DNA of 9,895 bases from Nocardia sp. (GTDB lineage: Bacteria; Actinomycetota; Actinomycetes; Mycobacteriales; Mycobacteriaceae). This document shows positions 7,165-9,895 of this stretch, piece by piece. The translations under genes and the position numbers were made by a program. Each line of letters begins with the position of its first letter. The first letter of the stretch is position 1. The DNA lies in NCBI GenBank assembly GCA_013361595.1, contig JABFXT010000778.1, positions 1-9,895 on the forward strand. Direction: 5' to 3'. Under the pieces are notes generated by a model. It did not search any database, was not told where the DNA came from, and worked only from the letters and a program-made list of their open reading frames with translations.

Positions 7165-7974
7165 ATGGTTCATCGTTCGGCGCGGGTACCGGCCGCTGTT
7201 CTGATGGGCGCCCTGGTGGCGTTCGGCCCGGCCGTATCGGCGAGTGTCGCCGCGCCACCGGCGGCCGGTGATGCGCCCGCCGTCGATCGCTCCCTGCGGT
7301 TGGCCGGGGCGCCCAATGCCCGGGACCTCGGCGGGTACCGCACCGTCGACGGCCGCACCGTGCGTACCGGAGTCGTCTTCCGTACCGATCAGCTGAACAA
7401 TCTCACCCCCGCCGATCTGGCCGAACTGACCCGCCTCGGAGTCCGCGAGGTCGACGATCTGCGCACCGTCTACGAGCGCGCGCTGGGACCGGACCGGATA
7501 CCCGCCGGCGCCCGCGCCAACTGGTACGACATGATCGGCGCCGCCCCGCTGCCCGAACTCGTGTCGACCCTGGCCGGCGGCAATGATCTGTACCGGGCGT
7601 TCATCACCGCCCCGGGAGCGAATCAGGCGGTGGCCGGAGTGCTGCGCGATATCGCCGGGTCCGGCACCGGCGCCGATCCCGGGGCGGTGCTGTTCCATTG
7701 CACCGCGGGTAAGGACCGGACCGGCTGGACCGCCGCGGTTCTGCTCACCGTGCTCGGGGTGGACCGGGCCACCGTCACCGAAGACTATCTGCTGTCCAAT
7801 CACTACCGTGCCGCCGCGGCCGGTGATCCGGTGGGCGGAGTGCGGCAGGAATGGCTCGATTCGGCCTTCGAGCAGGTGGCCCGCAGCTACGGCAGCTTCG
7901 ACCGGTATGTGAGCGAGGGTCTGGGCCTGAGCCCCGCGGAGGTCGACACGTTGAAGCAGCGCATGCTGGGCTGA
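7165..7974 (+). CDS. Secreted tyrosine-phosphatase-like protein (Y_phosphatase3 / PtpB-type)
   Basis: The 269-residue product carries the Cys-based phosphatase loop HCTAGKDRTG at 178-187, with nucleophile Cys179 and phosphate-binding Arg185. Upstream is the family entry block RLAGAPNARDLGGYRTVDGRTVRTGVVFRTDQL (45-77), as in bacterial tyrosine/dual-specificity and lipid phosphatases of the PtpB type. Residues 1-30 look like a Sec signal peptide (basic start, hydrophobic PAAVLMGALVAFG core, a likely cut near SASVA|AP), so it should act outside the membrane; PtpB of M. tuberculosis lacks such a signal as I recall. GGGAG at 7153-7157, seven bases before ATG 7165, is a good Shine-Dalgarno, in contrast to the leaderless neighbours. 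The gene lies between the ATPase and GNAT genes, which are adjacent in M. tuberculosis, so it looks inserted here. The substrate (phosphotyrosine, phosphoserine or phosphoinositide) cannot be told. Confidence 0.88.
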   Translation: MVHRSARVPAAVLMGALVAFGPAVSASVAAPPAAGDAPAVDRSLRLAGAPNARDLGGYRTVDGRTVRTGVVFRTDQLNNLTPADLAELTRLGVREVDDLRTVYERALGPDRIPAGARANWYDMIGAAPLPELVSTLAGGNDLYRAFITAPGANQAVAGVLRDIAGSGTGADPGAVLFHCTAGKDRTGWTAAVLLTVLGVDRATVTEDYLLSNHYRAAAAGDPVGGVRQEWLDSAFEQVARSYGSFDRYVSEGLGLSPAEVDTLKQRMLG

Positions 7975-7983
7975 GACCGCCCG

Positions 7984-8517
7984 TCAGAATTCGAGGCGCA
8001 GCAGGTAGTCGTTGTGCACCTGGCGTCCGACGGTGAACGTTCGTGTACCCACCTGCCGGAAACCGTATTTGGCATAGAAGCGCTGGGCCCGCAGGTTCTG
8101 CTGGTTCACGCCGAGCCAGATCCCGGTATAGCCGGCACCGCGAGCCTGCTCCAGCGCCGCGCGCATGAGGGCACTGGACACACCGGTGCCGTGATGGCCC
8201 GGCAGTACATACATCTTGCTGATCTCCAGCACGGGATCCAGTGCCACCGCCGCCGCCACCGCCGGGTCGGCGGGCGGGCCGCTGTGCAGGATGGCGTAGC
8301 CGACGATCTCGTCGTCGGCGACCGCCTTGAGGACCGTGCGCGCCGGATCGGACAGGTATTCGCCGAACCGCTCACCGGACAGGACCTCCGCCAGGAACAC
8401 CGCGATATCGTCCATATCCGAACCCGGCGGGCAGGCCAGTGGAAACGTCGCGGCGGCGACATCACTGAGCGCTTCGGCGTCCCACAGTCCGGCCCGGTCC
8501 ACGGTGACAGTGGTCAT
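7984..8517 (-). CDS. GNAT-family N-acetyltransferase
   Basis: The 177-residue product has the GNAT order: N-terminal strand and helix, then the motif A region EISKMYVLPGHHGTGVSSAL (98-117) with the acetyl-CoA pyrophosphate loop around HHGTG (108-112), then GIWLGVNQQNLRAQRFYAKYGF (132-153), the usual motif B ending in an F/Y-x-K-x-GF turn. The acceptor substrate is unknown. It is the positional counterpart of M. tuberculosis Rv2669. ATG 8517 begins just before recognisable sequence; an in-frame ATG at 8712 would add 65 Arg/Pro-rich residues and overlap the divergent monooxygenase gene, so I reject it. No Shine-Dalgarno is seen; TCTCAT, preceded by TGG, ends six bases before the ATG and could be a weak extended -10 for a leaderless message. 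It converges on the phosphatase gene with only nine bases between stops. Confidence 0.85.
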   Translation of the reverse strand: MTTVTVDRAGLWDAEALSDVAAATFPLACPPGSDMDDIAVFLAEVLSGERFGEYLSDPARTVLKAVADDEIVGYAILHSGPPADPAVAAAVALDPVLEISKMYVLPGHHGTGVSSALMRAALEQARGAGYTGIWLGVNQQNLRAQRFYAKYGFRQVGTRTFTVGRQVHNDYLLRLEF

Positions 8518-8617
8518 AATCCAATGAGACCACAGCCTGTTCGGGCATCGGCATGTCCGCAGGTCCGGCGGGTCCGCAGTCGGCGCCGGAGCGCTCCTCC
8601 GGGTCGGCGCCCGTTCG

Positions 8618-8632
8618 TTCGCGACCTGCGAA
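8618..8632. promoter_or_regulatory. Short inverted repeat in the GNAT / monooxygenase divergent gap
   Basis: TTCGC (8618-8622) and GCGAA (8628-8632) are a perfect 5-bp inverted repeat with a 5-base spacer, about 25 bases upstream of the monooxygenase -35. It could be an operator, but such short symmetry is expected often by chance. Nothing else except promoter elements is visible in the 175-base gap 8518-8692. Confidence 0.2.
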
Positions 8633-8657
8633 GACAGGCGTAATGGAGCCTTCAGCT

Positions 8658-8685
8658 TTGCTGCCGGACACATCCGACGTAATCT
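8658..8685 (+). promoter_or_regulatory. Leaderless promoter of the monooxygenase gene
   Basis: TTGCTG (8658-8663) as -35, a 16-base spacer and TAATCT (8680-8685) as -10 are followed by seven bases and then ATG 8693. The predicted transcription start falls on the start codon. No Shine-Dalgarno precedes the ATG, which supports leaderless translation. Confidence 0.6.
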
Positions 8686-8692
8686 CTCGCCC

Positions 8693-9895
8693 ATGAGGAG
8701 CGGGAACCGCATCGCAATCGTCGGTGCGGGTATCGCGGGTCTGGTCTGCGCGAAGGTCCTGAGTGAGGATGGGTTCGCGGTCGAGGTTTTCGACCGAGCC
8801 CCCGATATCGGCGGCGTGTGGAGCGAGACTCGCCGTTACCCGGGCTTACGCGCGCAGAGCAGCAAGAACACATACCACTTCTCCGACCATCCCATGCCCG
8901 CCGACTATCCGCGGGTGCTCGACGGAGCGCGGATGCAGGAGTATCTGGCCAGCTACGTGCGGGCCTTCGGCCTGACCGATCGGCTCCGGTTGCGGACCGA
9001 GGTGGTCGCGGCCGATCCGGTCGACGGTGGCTGGCTGCTCGAGATCCGCGATATCGACGGTGTGCATCGCACGTCCTGCGATCACCTCGTCATCGCCAAC
9101 GGTGTGTTCAGCGAACCCGCGGTGCCCGATTTCGCCGGTGCGACCGAATTCGGGCGTGCCGGTGGCCAATTGGGTCACAGCACCCAGTTCCTGGATGTGG
9201 ACGCGGTACGTGACCGGTCGGTCGTAGTGGTCGGCTACGGCGCCGCGGCCTGCGATCTCGCCACCGAGATCAGCCGGGTCGCCGCCGAGACCACGGTGGT
9301 CGCCCGCCGGCTGCTGTGGAAGATGCCGCGCCGTCTCGCCCCCGGACTGGATGCCGAGCGGGTGTTGCTCACCCGCACCGGCGCGGCCCATTTCCGGAGT
9401 CCCGAGCCCGGCCGGTTCGAACGGCTGCTGCACGGTCCGGGCCGTTCCTTCCGGGAGAGCAATCTCGATCTCGTCGAAGCGCTCGTGGCGCGGCGCTCCG
9501 GTGCCGCGGAACTGGGACTGGTCCCGCCGGTGCGCTTCGAACACGCGCACGAGGCCGCGTTCGGGCTGGCCGCCGACGGTTTCGCCGAACAGGTGGCGGC
9601 CGGCCGGATCACCGTCTGCGGCGGAACAGATGTGGCCGCGCTGGGTGGTGGCCAGGGCGGACCGTACGCCGAACTGTCCGACGGCCGGCTGGTCCGCGCG
9701 GATATCGTCGTCTGCGCCACCGGTTTCCAGCAGCGGATCCCCTTCCTGACCCCGTACGTGCAGCGTCAGCTCACCGACGACGACGGCAATTTCCGGCTGT
9801 ACCGGCAGATCCTGCCGTTGCAGGTTCCGCATCTGACCTTCGCCGGTTACAACTCGTCGTTGCTGAGCGCGGTGGGCGCGGAAGTGGGCGCGCAC
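8693..9895 (+). CDS. FAD/NAD(P)-dependent flavin monooxygenase, 5' part (runs off window)
   Basis: The frame is open for 401 codons from ATG 8693 to the window end. It begins RIAIVGAGIAGLVCAKVL with the FAD dinucleotide-binding GxGxxG at 11-16 and IGGVW at 39-43. A second Rossmann motif VVVVGYGAAACDLA (177-190) should bind NADPH, and the late ATG motif reads CATGF (341-345). This order is that of class B flavoprotein monooxygenases (FMO / Baeyer-Villiger type), which oxygenate N, S or carbonyl groups of small molecules. The fingerprint between the two Rossmann motifs is imperfect: GGQLGHSTQF (157-166) keeps the Gly-x3-His-x3-aromatic part but has Ala156 where an aromatic residue is usual. The substrate cannot be inferred. 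The gene is divergent from GNAT with its own promoter and is probably not part of the conserved block to its left. Confidence 0.85.
   Translation, partial: MRSGNRIAIVGAGIAGLVCAKVLSEDGFAVEVFDRAPDIGGVWSETRRYPGLRAQSSKNTYHFSDHPMPADYPRVLDGARMQEYLASYVRAFGLTDRLRLRTEVVAADPVDGGWLLEIRDIDGVHRTSCDHLVIANGVFSEPAVPDFAGATEFGRAGGQLGHSTQFLDVDAVRDRSVVVVGYGAAACDLATEISRVAAETTVVARRLLWKMPRRLAPGLDAERVLLTRTGAAHFRSPEPGRFERLLHGPGRSFRESNLDLVEALVARRSGAAELGLVPPVRFEHAHEAAFGLAADGFAEQVAAGRITVCGGTDVAALGGGQGGPYAELSDGRLVRADIVVCATGFQQRIPFLTPYVQRQLTDDDGNFRLYRQILPLQVPHLTFAGYNSSLLSAVGAEVGAH

Noticed and set aside
5764..7803. 679-codon open frame on the minus strand across the ATPase and phosphatase genes
   Set aside because: It is antisense to two well-supported genes, its product is Gly/Arg/His/Gln-rich with no recognisable domain, and it runs through the repeat block. 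This is typical of antisense frames in GC-rich DNA.
8518..8712. Upstream extension of the GNAT gene to ATG 8712
   Set aside because: The added residues resemble no GNAT sequence and would overlap the start and promoter of the divergent monooxygenase.
8846..9895. 349-codon minus-strand open frame opposite the monooxygenase
   Set aside because: The plus-strand frame has clear FAD and NADPH motifs; the antisense product has none and is composition-driven.

Overview
The window is about 9.9 kb of very GC-rich actinobacterial chromosome. It carries an AftC-type arabinofuranosyltransferase, which builds arabinogalactan, and the actinobacterial coproporphyrin-type heme genes. This points to a mycolic-acid actinobacterium (order Mycobacteriales), most likely Nocardia or a close relative; the genus is inferred. 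Gene order closely follows the M. tuberculosis Rv2669-Rv2678c neighbourhood as I recall it: hemY, hemQ, msrB, aftC, a TAP-like secreted hydrolase, ribD-like reductase, AFG1/ZapE-like ATPase, GNAT acetyltransferase.

Layout: (1) 1-1470, plus strand: the 3' end of cgoX/hemY, then chdC/hemQ, two late steps of the coproporphyrin-dependent heme pathway. (2) 1558-5899, minus strand, read ribD-like > TAP-like lipoprotein > aftC > msrB. This is a probable operon converging on chdC across a strong hairpin. The TAP-like gene is interrupted by one in-frame TGA exactly where a paired cysteine is expected. The aftC GTG start lies in the loop of a perfect 13-bp inverted repeat. (3) 5935-6951, plus strand: ZapE/AFG1-like ATPase, divergent from ribD, with a leaderless-type promoter. 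(4) 6952-7164: gene-free, holding three tandem 27-bp REP-like hairpin units and a separate hairpin followed by a T-run. (5) 7165-7974, plus strand: a predicted secreted tyrosine-phosphatase-like protein, apparently inserted into the conserved ATPase/GNAT junction. (6) 7984-8517, minus strand: GNAT acetyltransferase. (7) 8693-end, plus strand: an FAD-dependent monooxygenase running off the window, with a good leaderless promoter.

The genes serve housekeeping and envelope roles (heme synthesis, methionine-sulfoxide repair, arabinogalactan branching, pterin/flavin-type reduction, ATPase quality control). I do not see a clear novel multi-gene system. The points most worth checking are the TGA-for-Cys codon, the degenerate active site of the same protein, the aftC start hairpin and the REP-like repeat cluster. 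No gene-free stretch exceeds 300 bases, and I see no tRNA, rRNA, IS element or CRISPR.
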